Source: Deltaproteobacteria bacterium (GTDB taxonomy: Bacteria > Myxococcota_A > UBA9160 > UBA4427). Taken from it: a DNA stretch of 64,000 bases. Where the stretch lies: the NCBI GenBank assembly GCA_029261855.1, contig JAJDAN010000003.1, positions 62,001-126,000 of the forward strand. The letters are read 5' to 3'. Both the position numbers and the translations under genes were made by a program. Of this stretch, positions 1 through 7,361 are shown piece after piece. How positions within the stretch are numbered: position 1 is the stretch's first letter; each line of letters starts with the position of its first letter. The notes under the pieces were generated by a model. It did not search any database. It was not told the origin of the DNA and saw nothing but the letters and a program-made list of their open reading frames with translations.

Positions 1-720
1 TTCCATGACGGCCTTCAGGGTCGCGAGCTTCTCGAGACTGGTCTCGCGCAGGCCCTCGTCACGAGAGATGGTGACGCTTTCCTCGGTGGGCTTGCCATCG
101 TCGTCCAGGACCGGCGCCGCGACGGGCACCACCTCGCGATCGAAGCGACCTTCTGCCCAGGCCTTCCCGGCCAGCTCCTGACTCCGCAACCCGAAGCCGT
201 CCGTGTCGTCGCGCGTGATGCCGAATTCTTCCGCGATCATCTCCGCACCCTGGAACTGGCTCTTGAAGGCGTACTGCTGGAAGTAGCTCTTGGCGATCGG
301 GCGGCCGTGGTGCTCGAAGTTCGCCCCCAACGGGATGCGGCTCATCATCTCGATCCCGCAGCTGAGGGCCACGTCTTCGAGGCCCGACCCGACGAGCCCG
401 GCGGCCAGGGTGTTGGCCTGCTGACTCGAGCCGCACTGGCTGTCGACGGTGGTCGACGGAACCTCCAAGGGAAGTCCCGCAGCGAGCCAGGCGTTGCGCG
501 TGACGTTGAAGGACTGCTCTCCCACCTGGGACACACAGCCGCCGATCACCTGATCGATGGCCAGGGGATCGATCCCGGAACGCTCGACGACCGCCTTCTG
601 TACCGCGCCGAGGAGATCCGTGGGATGCAGGCTCGAAAGCCCTCCTCCCCGGCGACCCAACGGGCTACGCACCGCCTCGATGATGAAGACTTCCTTGCTG
701 GCAGCGGACGGTCCGGACAT
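1..720 (-). CDS. Thiolase (acetyl-CoA acyltransferase), 3' end cut by window edge
   Basis: Only the first 240 codons are present; the rest lies beyond the left edge. The start is the ATG at 718-720. The N-terminal half reads as a thiolase: EAVRSPLGRR near residues 15-24, and the acylated nucleophile Cys96 in VDSQCGSSQQA, followed by a Gly/Ala-rich stretch and GIEMMSRIPLG. Thiolases condense or cleave 3-ketoacyl-CoA through a Cys-acyl intermediate. The second catalytic half (the C-terminal His and Cys) cannot be seen, so biosynthetic and degradative members cannot be told apart. Codon use is strongly GC-ending like the neighbours. A hypothetical gene on the same strand ends 81 bp upstream and could share a transcript. 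Confidence 0.9.
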   Translation of the reverse strand, partial: MSGPSAASKEVFIIEAVRSPLGRRGGGLSSLHPTDLLGAVQKAVVERSGIDPLAIDQVIGGCVSQVGEQSFNVTRNAWLAAGLPLEVPSTTVDSQCGSSQQANTLAAGLVGSGLEDVALSCGIEMMSRIPLGANFEHHGRPIAKSYFQQYAFKSQFQGAEMIAEEFGITRDDTDGFGLRSQELAGKAWAEGRFDREVVPVAAPVLDDDGKPTEESVTISRDEGLRETSLEKLATLKAVME

Positions 721-751
721 GACGGGCTCCTGAATACGGGGAGGGAGAAGG

Positions 752-766
752 GTCCACCGGGTGGAC
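752..766. promoter_or_regulatory. Inverted repeat between thiolase and upstream gene
   Basis: GTCCACC-G-GGTGGAC is a perfect 7-bp inverted repeat in the 81-bp gap upstream of the thiolase start and 35 bp beyond the stop of the preceding minus-strand gene. It could be an operator for the thiolase or a weak hairpin terminator. No T-run follows it on either strand, so a classical intrinsic terminator is unlikely. Confidence 0.3.
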
Positions 767-801
767 GGAGCATGGACCTTAGCCGCACCCCGCGCGGGCT
801 G

Positions 802-1596
802 TCAGCCCGCCTCGCGCGCCACCAACAGCCCGTGCCGCTCGAGCTTGAAGCGGTCCGCGGCATCCTCGCCGGACGCCCGCGTGGGTCCATAGAGGACGCG
901 CTTGAGCAGGACGCGAATGACCTCGGGATCCGTTTCCGGAACGGCGCAGACACGCACGCGCAGCGCGGGATGGAAGTCCGCGCCCCCCGGAAGCCCCGCT
1001 TCCGCTGGGGACAGCGAGAGCGTGCACGGGGGGTAGCGGGTCGCCAGCGCGGCTTCGACTCCCCGCGCCTTCGCGAGGGAGGCCTCGCTCGCTTCGTCGA
1101 CGACGGTCACGAAGAGCAGGCGGGCCGCAGCCTCAGCGACCGCTTCGTCGCTCAGCGCCGCCCACACCGCCGGCAGACTGGCCTCGAGCTGCTTCTGCAG
1201 CTCACGCGAACCGGTCGGCAGCGGGGGGCCTTCATCCGCCCCGGGCTCGACGTCCACGAGCCCCTCGCGCTCGCCGCGCCAGAGGCAGGTAAAGAGTCGC
1301 CCCTGGGTGCAGCGCACCACCTTGGACGAGTCGCGGTCGGGAAGACCGAGCGCGAGGGTGACCGGAGAAGCCCAGTTGGCCGCGAACCGGTTCCCCTCGG
1401 CGTCTGCCGGCGCGGTGCGTGCGGTGCGCGGCGGATCGAGCACCTGCACCCACGATGCGGGAACGCGCGCCGAATCCCAGGCGTCGTATGCGACTTCGCG
1501 GTCGTACAGGAGGTCTCCCTGCTCGAAGCGCCCGGCCGCGACGGCCGACGCAAAGGCGCGGGGGACGGGCCAGGCGAAACCGGGTAGGAAGTCCAC
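802..1596 (-). CDS. Hypothetical protein, about 264 aa
   Basis: I do not recognise a family. The frame stays open further upstream, but that part runs antisense through the SDR gene, so the GTG at 1594-1596 (reading VDFLPGFAWPVPRAFASAV) is taken as the start. From there the codons are almost all G/C-ending, which supports real coding. The protein looks soluble, with no signal peptide or membrane span. It has an aromatic N-terminus and an alternating helical C-terminal half with LRVRVCAVPETDPEVIRVLLKR. It is divergent from the SDR gene across a 96-bp gap that contains an inverted repeat. Other starts are possible. Confidence 0.6.
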   Translation of the reverse strand: MDFLPGFAWPVPRAFASAVAAGRFEQGDLLYDREVAYDAWDSARVPASWVQVLDPPRTARTAPADAEGNRFAANWASPVTLALGLPDRDSSKVVRCTQGRLFTCLWRGEREGLVDVEPGADEGPPLPTGSRELQKQLEASLPAVWAALSDEAVAEAAARLLFVTVVDEASEASLAKARGVEAALATRYPPCTLSLSPAEAGLPGGADFHPALRVRVCAVPETDPEVIRVLLKRVLYGPTRASGEDAADRFKLERHGLLVAREAG

Positions 1597-1653
1597 AGCC
1601 GCCCACGGTAACCGGCCCGCCGCCCCGAGGCGACTGCGGTACGGTCCATCTCC

Positions 1654-1673
1654 TTCGCGGAGCGAAACGCGAA
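1654..1673. promoter_or_regulatory. Inverted repeat in divergent promoter region
   Basis: TTCGCG-N8-CGCGAA lies between the divergent hypothetical gene and the SDR gene, just upstream of the SDR ribosome site (AAGGAGA near 1680-1686). Its place fits an operator for a dimeric regulator acting on one or both genes. No adjacent regulator gene identifies the binder. Confidence 0.3.
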
Positions 1674-1692
1674 GAACTGCGAAGGAGACCGC

Positions 1693-2394
1693 ATGCGCCA
1701 AGCCGTCACTGCCGTCGTCGGAGTCGGGCCGGGAAACGGAGCGGCCATCGCCAGACGTTTTGCGCGCGACGGACACCGCGTCGCCCTGTGCGCGCGCAGC
1801 CTGGACTATCTCGAGACCCTCGCCGCAGAGCTGCCCGGATCCAAGGCCTATGCGTACGATGCCGCGGCGCCCGACTCGCCCGAGGCCGTGTTCGCACAGG
1901 TCCGGGAAGACCTGGGACCCATCGCGAACCTCGTCTACAACGCGGGCTCGGCGGTCTTCGGGGACATCGACGCCCTGGATTTCGCATCCTTCCAGAACGC
2001 CTGGGCGATCAACACCGCCGGCCTCTTCCAGGCCAGCAAGGCGGTCCTCCCGCAGATGCGCGGCGCGGGCGGTGGGAACATCGTCGTGATCGGCGCCACG
2101 GCGTCTCGCAAGGGCAGCGCGGCCTTCGCGGCGTTCGCTTCCGCGAAGGCGGGACAGCGGGGGCTCTCCGAGGCTCTCGCTCGCAAGCTCGGCCCCGAAG
2201 GTATCCACGTTTCGTATGTGATCGTCGACGGCGTGATCGACATCCCGCGCACGCGGGCGATGTTGCCCGACCGACCGGACGACTTCTTCCTGAAGCCCGA
2301 CCAGATCGCCGACAACGTCCACCACTTGACGGTCCAGGACCGCTCCGCCTGGACCTTCGAGCTGGACCTGCGTCCCTTCGGAGAGAAGTGGTGA
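1693..2394 (+). CDS. Short-chain dehydrogenase/reductase family protein, atypical active site
   Basis: 233 aa, a normal SDR length. The Rossmann nucleotide-binding motif is GVGPGNGAA near residues 10-18, and the structural NAG motif is in LVYNAGSAVF near 75-84. The catalytic segment reads AAFASAKAG, so the YxxxK motif is FxxxK: Tyr is replaced by Phe while Lys is kept. The Ser normally about 13 residues upstream is also not in its usual place (VVIGATASRKG). Several SDR groups with FAxAK sequences exist, so this is probably family-typical rather than damage, but it argues against classic Ser-Tyr-Lys hydride chemistry. A good AAGGAGA site precedes the ATG. The stop overlaps the GTG of the next gene (GTGA), suggesting translational coupling. 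Confidence 0.9.
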   Translation: MRQAVTAVVGVGPGNGAAIARRFARDGHRVALCARSLDYLETLAAELPGSKAYAYDAAAPDSPEAVFAQVREDLGPIANLVYNAGSAVFGDIDALDFASFQNAWAINTAGLFQASKAVLPQMRGAGGGNIVVIGATASRKGSAAFAAFASAKAGQRGLSEALARKLGPEGIHVSYVIVDGVIDIPRTRAMLPDRPDDFFLKPDQIADNVHHLTVQDRSAWTFELDLRPFGEKW

Positions 2395-3140
2395 CGCATC
2401 CAGGCAACGGGCGGGAAGCGCCGCGGCTGCTGCGCTTCCTGCGCAGCCCCTTCGACGCCATCACCCTCGCGCTCGAGCCGATCGTCACCGGCGAGCGCGT
2501 CGCCCGGAACGTCGCGCTGCTCGGCGTGTCGCTGATCGTCGCCTGGTATCTGTACGTCCCGGTCCACGAGTTGTTGCACGCCGCCGGCTGCGCGCTCACG
2601 GGCGGAACCGTCACCACTCTCGAAATTCAGCGGCAGTACGGCGGCGGGCTGCTCGCGCAGTTCCTGCCGTTCGTCCAGGCCGGAGGCGAGTACGCCGGAC
2701 GTCTGTCGGGCTTCGACACCCACGGCTCGGACGGGGTCTACCTCGCGACGGACGCCCTGCCCTTCGCGCTGTCGGTCGGCGTCGGTGTACCCCTGCTGCG
2801 CCGCGCCGCCGCGGGTGCCCACCCGCTCCTCGCTGGACCCGGCTTCGTGCTGGGGCTCGCACCGTTCTACAACGTTCCCGGGGACTACTTCGAGATGGGC
2901 TCGATCCTTCTCACGGCTCCCCTCGGCGACCCCTGGCGCGGCCTGCGATCCGACGACGTCTTCCGCCTGCTGTCGCAGCTGTCGAACGACCCAGCGCAGC
3001 TCGGACTCGCGGGCGCCGAGGTGGCCGTCGCCGTCGCGCTCGTGGTCGCTGCGGGCGTTCTCGCCGTGGCTCTCGCCTATGCGACCTGGTGGTTGGGCGA
3101 ACGCTTCGCCGATTGGCTCAGCCCGCGAGCATCCCAATGA
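2391..3140 (+). CDS. Membrane protein with HEXXH motif (putative zincin)
   Basis: About 249 aa, starting at the GTG that overlaps the SDR stop. The frame stays open upstream only by running through the SDR gene. The first hydrophobic segment (VALLGVSLIVAWYLYVPV) runs straight into HELLHAAGCALTGG, a canonical HEXXH zinc-peptidase motif beside a membrane span. This arrangement is seen in M50-like and DUF3267-like proteins. At least two more hydrophobic stretches follow (TDALPFALSVGVGVPLL and VAVAVALVVAAGVLAVALAYATWWL). A distal third zinc ligand is not obvious; PFYNVPGDYFEMG is the most conserved-looking loop. Peptidase activity is inference from the motif alone. The last 23 bp overlap the convergent DUF4124 gene. 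Confidence 0.75.
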   Translation: MTHPGNGREAPRLLRFLRSPFDAITLALEPIVTGERVARNVALLGVSLIVAWYLYVPVHELLHAAGCALTGGTVTTLEIQRQYGGGLLAQFLPFVQAGGEYAGRLSGFDTHGSDGVYLATDALPFALSVGVGVPLLRRAAAGAHPLLAGPGFVLGLAPFYNVPGDYFEMGSILLTAPLGDPWRGLRSDDVFRLLSQLSNDPAQLGLAGAEVAVAVALVVAAGVLAVALAYATWWLGERFADWLSPRASQ

Positions 3141-3921
3141 AGACCAGCAGGGCCACCGGGGCGCCGATCATGACCATCACGAGCAGGGTGTGCAGGAAGC
3201 CGATCCACATCGACTTCAGGAAGGCGTAGCTCATCATCGACGCCAGGATGGCCGCGTTCACCATCCACGACAGCATCGTCGAGGCACCCCCGACCGCGAG
3301 AGACGCTCCCACGGACGCGGTGTCGTCGATCCCCAGGACGGCCGCGAGGCCCGCGACGATCCCGCCGACAGCACCTCCCGCGAGACCCTGGGCGAGCAGG
3401 ATCACGCACGCGCGTCCCAGCCCAGGCGGGTCTTCTCCGGCGATCCGGCACGCGAGCTTGAAGATCACCGCACTCAAGACGAACAACGCCGGAATCGCGA
3501 GCAGCAGGATCAGGATCAGCCCGAAGCCGAAGCGTTCGAGCATGCCCGAAACCATCTCCGCTTCGCCGCCGAGGTCCGCCAGATCGTCCGCATCGGGGAT
3601 GTCGGCGATGTCCGCGAAGTCCGCTCCTGGGGCGCCCTTCTCCCCGGGCCTGGCGCCGCCTCCGTTCAGCCCCTCGACCACGCGGAAGCCCATGTCGTCC
3701 AGCTCGGGCGAGATGTCGCGAACCTGGCTGCGGTACTCGAGAGGCACCTGTTGCAGCGAATCGGTGTAGTGCGCGGCCCCGTCTCGATCGACGTACTTGT
3801 ACACCCGGGCGTCAGCCACCGACGCGCCCAACAGGCCAGCGACCAGGCAGACGACCGGCAACCACTGCGCAGCGGCGGTCGTCAGCCTGCTGACCAGGCT
3901 GGATCGGCGACGGTCATTCAT
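3118..3921 (-). CDS. DUF4124-domain membrane protein
   Basis: 267 aa. A signal peptide or anchor (LPVVCLVAGLLGASVADA) is followed by ARVYKYVDRDGAAHYTDSL, which matches the DUF4124 pattern found in secreted Gram-negative proteins. A Gly/Asp-rich linker (about residues 85-115) leads to a C-terminal domain of four or five hydrophobic helices, starting at FGFGLILILLLAIPALFVLSAVIF and including a Gly/Ala-rich stretch with GGAVGGIVAGL. The likely layout is an N-terminal periplasmic DUF4124 module and a polytopic membrane domain. Function unknown. The 3' end overlaps the HELLH gene by 23 bp tail-to-tail. Confidence 0.75.
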   Translation of the reverse strand: MNDRRRSSLVSRLTTAAAQWLPVVCLVAGLLGASVADARVYKYVDRDGAAHYTDSLQQVPLEYRSQVRDISPELDDMGFRVVEGLNGGGARPGEKGAPGADFADIADIPDADDLADLGGEAEMVSGMLERFGFGLILILLLAIPALFVLSAVIFKLACRIAGEDPPGLGRACVILLAQGLAGGAVGGIVAGLAAVLGIDDTASVGASLAVGGASTMLSWMVNAAILASMMSYAFLKSMWIGFLHTLLVMVMIGAPVALLVFIGMLAG

Positions 3922-4013
3922 GTTGACCCGGATCGGTTGGCGGCAGAGGCCGCTTGAGGCAGCGGGCGAGAGACCTCGCTTGCCGCGCGCCCCTCACTTC
4001 CTATGCTCTCCCG

Positions 4014-4550
4014 GTGACTTCCGTGAGCCGCATTCTGCGTCGCCTCGCCGCAACCACAGGCCTTCCCGGTCTGATCGCGCTAGCGCTGGCCGCTGGCGTA
4101 CAAGTCGTTCCGACGGGGCCCGCCTACGCCGACCCGGTCGTGACTTCATCCAAGACGCCGCAAGGCGGTGGTCTGGTCCGACACGACGTCTCGGTCGACT
4201 TCCAGGATGGCCTCGCGCGATCGGGCTTCATCCAGATCACCTTCGCGAGCAACTTCGACGCCTCGAGCTCGTTCTCCCTCGGCAACTGGCCCGACATCCA
4301 GCAGGTGACGACGGACCCCACCGTGTACCACCTGCAAGGCGGGACCGGGGGTGGAAGCCAGGTGGACGTCGTCGGCATCGCCCAGCTGGTCGTGCCCCAG
4401 GGACTGGGCATCACCTACAACGCGGTCGTGTCGCGCAACGGGCAGAATTTCGTCCTGGTCCCCGAGCCGAACTCGTCGTGGGCCGCAGGACTCAGCCTGG
4501 TGGTCGTGACCGCCCTGCGGGCGCGCCGCCGCGGTCGGCGGGACGCTTGA
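4014..4550 (+). CDS. Secreted protein with PEP-CTERM-like sorting signal
   Basis: About 178 aa from the GTG at 4014; GTG at 4023 is an equally plausible start, and the frame is open from 3954. An N-terminal signal peptide (basic RILRRLAATTG, then PGLIALALAAGV, ending near AYA-DPV) precedes a beta-rich body with no cysteine. The C-terminus has the PEP-CTERM tripartite layout: VPEPNSS, a hydrophobic stretch (WAAGLSLVVVTAL), then an Arg-rich tail (RARRRGRRDA). Such tails are recognised by exosortase, which cleaves and anchors exported proteins, usually in EPS-producing bacteria. No exosortase lies in this window. The stop overlaps the TTG start of the next small gene. Confidence 0.75.
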   Translation: MTSVSRILRRLAATTGLPGLIALALAAGVQVVPTGPAYADPVVTSSKTPQGGGLVRHDVSVDFQDGLARSGFIQITFASNFDASSSFSLGNWPDIQQVTTDPTVYHLQGGTGGGSQVDVVGIAQLVVPQGLGITYNAVVSRNGQNFVLVPEPNSSWAAGLSLVVVTALRARRRGRRDA

Positions 4551-4801
4551 ACGCCCCGGGCCAGGACCCGACCCACAACGGGGCCTTCCTGGTCTTCCCC
4601 GGCGGCGACTGCGTCCCCATCGACGGCCCGCTCCGGGTCGCCGAGCTGCGCGACGGCTGGTACGTGATCGGCCACAACTCGACGGTGGCCTGCGGCTCCG
4701 AACGAGCCGCGCACGACACACTCGCCCACCTGGTACGCGAGCAGGACCCGCACGACCTCGCTTTGGAGGTCGTCGAGGGACTGGGAGACGGCGAACTGTA
4801 G
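4547..4801 (+). CDS. Small hypothetical protein, 84 aa
   Basis: Starts at a TTG overlapping the stop of the PEP-CTERM gene (TTGA). I do not recognise a family. Nearly every codon ends in G or C, a strong sign of coding here. Visible features are two cysteines (GDCVPIDG and VACGSE), an aromatic centre (LRDGWYVIGHNSTVACG) and an acidic C-terminus (DLALEVVEGLGDGEL). There is no signal peptide, so it is probably cytoplasmic. Coupling to the upstream gene is inferred from the overlap. Confidence 0.5.
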   Translation: MNAPGQDPTHNGAFLVFPGGDCVPIDGPLRVAELRDGWYVIGHNSTVACGSERAAHDTLAHLVREQDPHDLALEVVEGLGDGEL

Positions 4802-4818
4802 AACGAGCCGCTCCGGCC

Positions 4819-5130
4819 TCAGTGCGTGCCGAGCGGGTCCATCCAGATGTACCGGGCCGGCGCCGCGACGAGTGCATCGAAGGGCTTCCCGATCTCGTGC
4901 GGGCGCGTGATGGCAATGAACGGGACCGAAGCCAGGAAGATGGCCGAGCCCCCGATCAAGGTCACCATCGCGACCGGGCGGAGGATGAGGACGTCCACCA
5001 CCGGGGACACCGGGTCGTTTCCGGCCATCATCGACCGAACGGAATCGGACGCCGAGTAGGCGGGCGCCGCGACGCCGATGAGCAGAACGAGTACACAGGC
5101 CGCAGCCAGGAACCTACGAAAACGAACCAT
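4819..5130 (-). CDS. Small exported or membrane protein, 103 aa
   Basis: The start is the ATG at 5128-5130, preceded by a GGAGGAAG-like site on the minus strand. A clear signal sequence (MVRFRRFLAAACVLVLLIGVAAPAYS) is followed by one strongly hydrophobic segment (VDVLILRPVAMVTLIGGSAIF) and a conserved-looking tail, FIAITRPHEIGKPFDALVAAPARYIWMDPLG. It is probably a one- or two-span inner-membrane protein facing the periplasm. Family not identified. It converges with the small gene at 4547. Confidence 0.65.
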   Translation of the reverse strand: MVRFRRFLAAACVLVLLIGVAAPAYSASDSVRSMMAGNDPVSPVVDVLILRPVAMVTLIGGSAIFLASVPFIAITRPHEIGKPFDALVAAPARYIWMDPLGTH

Positions 5131-5366
5131 GGGTCTTCCTCCAGATTGGGCGGGGCGTTCTTCCCGGACCCTGCGGGGTCTATCGGTGAGTCGGCAATCC
5201 GACTGAAGCCACTGAGCAGATCGCCCGCGGCCAGCCCGCGGTGCCGAATCCCCCCGGGCACCGGCGACTCCTCGCGCAAGAGCATGCAATGCTTCGCGTT
5301 TGGGCGACCAATTCCCTTAGAATGAGACCCCCTCGAAACAGGGGACGCAACCGGCGGAGGGTTCAG

Positions 5367-6044
5367 GTGATTCGGGCGAGCACGAAGATGCGGACAGGGG
5401 CGGCATGCGGGATCGCCATGGCGATGCTCGTCACGGGCAGCGCACAGGCGGGCAGTGCCGGTGGCAACTCCCTGAACGGCACGGTGATCGAGACCTGCGG
5501 CAAGTGGGTCATGAAGCTGCGCGACTTCGGGAAGCTCAAGCTCGGCGACTACAACTTCTATATCCCCGAGCGCTACCAGACGGTCCCCGGCACCGACACC
5601 GTCTCGATGACCTACGCCTTCGGTCCGACGACGTTCACGATCTTCATCGGTATCCCGGACCAGTTGGGTGTCGAGCAGGCTCTCGTCGTCAACGGCACCT
5701 ACGAGCAGCGCGGCAGCAAGGTCAACTTCCAGCCGGACGGCGCGGGCATCGCCGTCCTCGCGGCGATCTACGCCGACCTGAGCGAGAACTTCTTGTTCGG
5801 CGACCCGAACCGACAGCTCGTCGTGAACGTTCCGTTCGCCGAGATCACGAACCCGGACAAGCTGCGCTTCAAGGGACGCGTCAAGAGCAAGGGGAACCGC
5901 CTCAAGGTCAAGTTCAAGGCGGACACGCTCTATGACATCCAGTTCCAGAACAACAGCGAGAACCCCGACGTCTTCAACGCCAAGGGACGCTTCAAGCTGC
6001 GCGCCGACTCGGGCAAGTGCCCGTCGACGCCGCCTCCGGCCTAG
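5367..6044 (+). CDS. Secreted hypothetical protein, 225 aa
   Basis: The GTG at 5367 is preceded by a GCGGAGGG ribosome site at good distance, so it is preferred over the internal ATG at 5388. A signal peptide (MRTGAACGIAMAMLVTGSAQA) precedes a beta-rich domain. That domain opens with NGTVIETCGKWVMKLRDFG and contains repeated Lys/Phe-rich strands, for example LRFKGRVKSKGNRLKVKFKADT. Only two cysteines remain in the mature protein (TCGKW and GKCPS), one near each end, so a single disulfide is possible. No known family recognised. A TAGAAT -10-like hexamer lies at 5318-5323 but its -35 partner is poor. Confidence 0.7.
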   Translation: MIRASTKMRTGAACGIAMAMLVTGSAQAGSAGGNSLNGTVIETCGKWVMKLRDFGKLKLGDYNFYIPERYQTVPGTDTVSMTYAFGPTTFTIFIGIPDQLGVEQALVVNGTYEQRGSKVNFQPDGAGIAVLAAIYADLSENFLFGDPNRQLVVNVPFAEITNPDKLRFKGRVKSKGNRLKVKFKADTLYDIQFQNNSENPDVFNAKGRFKLRADSGKCPSTPPPA

Positions 6045-6083
6045 CCTTTTTCAGACCGCCGCCCCTGAAGCCCGCCCGCGCGC

Positions 6084-7361
6084 TCAGATCACCTGCTTCT
6101 CGCGCAGCGCGCTGATCGCGTCCCAGTCGTAGCCGAGGTCGAGCAGCACCTCTTCGGTGTGCTGGCCGAATTCCGGTGCCGGCGCCCTCACCTTCCCCGG
6201 CGTCTCACTGAGTCGCACTGGCATCCCCAGCATCTGGATCGTGCCGCACTGCGGGTGCTCGAAGTCGACGACGTAGTCGTTGGCCTTCACCTGCGCGTCG
6301 TCGGGCAGGTCGTTGACACTGTTCACCAGCGTGTAGATGAAGTCGCCGGGGTGCTCGCGCAAGATCTTCATCCAGTCCGCGCGCGGCTTCGATCCGAAGA
6401 CGGCGTCGAGCTCTGCCACGGCGGCCGCGGCGTTCTGCGCCCTCACCTGCATGTCGGCGAAGCGTGCGTCCGTCGCCAGCTCGGGACGCCCCAGCGCGTC
6501 GCACAGGTCGGCCCAGTAGCGGTCGGGCTGGAGCATGCCCAGGGACAGCCACTGATCGTCCTGACAGCGGTAGTGGTTCCAGAGCGGATTCCCCGCCTGG
6601 GTGCGCTGGGTCCGCGGTAGCGCGAATCCCATCATCAGGCGCGCAGACACCGAGAGCCCCTGGAGCATCATCATGCTGCCCAGGTGCGATGCGTCCACCT
6701 CCTGCCCGATCCCGAAGCGCTCGCGCGCCATCAGCGCGGCCATCACCCCGTAGGCGAGCATGATCGCGCCCATCTGGTCGGCGACTCCGCCCGCGATCGC
6801 GAGCGGGGGCATGTCCGGCTCTCCGGCAGCGAGCATGATGCCCGAACGCGCGAGCCCCAGCTGGTCGAAGGACGGATCGCCGCTGTCGGGTCCCTCCGGG
6901 CCGTAGCCCGTGGCGCTGGCGTAGATGAGCTTCTCGTTGTGCTTGCGCAGGGACGCGTAGTCGAGCCCGAGCCGCCCCGCGACGCCCTTGCGGAAGTTCT
7001 GCACGAAGACGTCGGATCCCGCGATGAGCTTCTGGACGATCTCGACGGCTTCCGGCTGCTTGAGATCGAGGGTCAGGCTCTTCTTGTTGCGGTTGTTCGC
7101 CTCGAAGTAGAAGTTCGGGCGATCGCCGATGTCCATGCCACTCATGGCAACGATGCCGCGGCCCGGATCGCCCCCCACTCGTTCTTCGATCTTGATCACC
7201 TCGGCACCGAGATCTCCCAGCATCGTCGACGCAACCGGCCCCTGTTGCCAGATCGTCCAGTCGATGACGCGAATGCCTTGCAGGGGCATAGTGCCGGAGA
7301 TAGTGCCGGAGTCAGGGCCGGGCTTCGTGCTGTCCATCTCGAGGTTCTCCCGTTGGCTCAC
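6084..7361 (-). CDS. CaiB/BaiF (family III) CoA-transferase
   Basis: 425 aa, close to the usual 400-430. The N-terminal signature is GIRVIDWTIWQQGPVASTMLGDLGAEVIKIE. The expected catalytic Asp sits in SFDQLGLARSG (about residue 166). NNRNKKSLTLDL and FVQNFRKGVAGRLGL match the family. These enzymes move CoA between carboxylic acids through Asp-acyl and CoA-thioester intermediates. The GTG start overlaps the stop of the upstream TPP enzyme (GTGA), so the two are an operon. Family III transferases beside oxalyl-CoA decarboxylase or 2-hydroxyacyl-CoA lyase homologues occur in oxalate or 2-hydroxyacid catabolism. The actual substrate cannot be read from sequence. Confidence 0.92.
   Translation of the reverse strand: MSQRENLEMDSTKPGPDSGTISGTMPLQGIRVIDWTIWQQGPVASTMLGDLGAEVIKIEERVGGDPGRGIVAMSGMDIGDRPNFYFEANNRNKKSLTLDLKQPEAVEIVQKLIAGSDVFVQNFRKGVAGRLGLDYASLRKHNEKLIYASATGYGPEGPDSGDPSFDQLGLARSGIMLAAGEPDMPPLAIAGGVADQMGAIMLAYGVMAALMARERFGIGQEVDASHLGSMMMLQGLSVSARLMMGFALPRTQRTQAGNPLWNHYRCQDDQWLSLGMLQPDRYWADLCDALGRPELATDARFADMQVRAQNAAAAVAELDAVFGSKPRADWMKILREHPGDFIYTLVNSVNDLPDDAQVKANDYVVDFEHPQCGTIQMLGMPVRLSETPGKVRAPAPEFGQHTEEVLLDLGYDWDAISALREKQVI

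Noticed and set aside
1597-2325. Upstream extension of the minus-strand hypothetical gene
   Set aside because: It is antisense to the SDR coding region and reads as low-complexity sequence.
1419-2390. Upstream extension of the HELLH gene frame
   Set aside because: It lies inside the SDR gene in another frame, and the GTG at 2391 overlapping the SDR stop is the natural start.
2009-2617. 202-codon minus-strand frame
   Set aside because: Very Arg/Ser-rich shadow of the SDR and HELLH genes.
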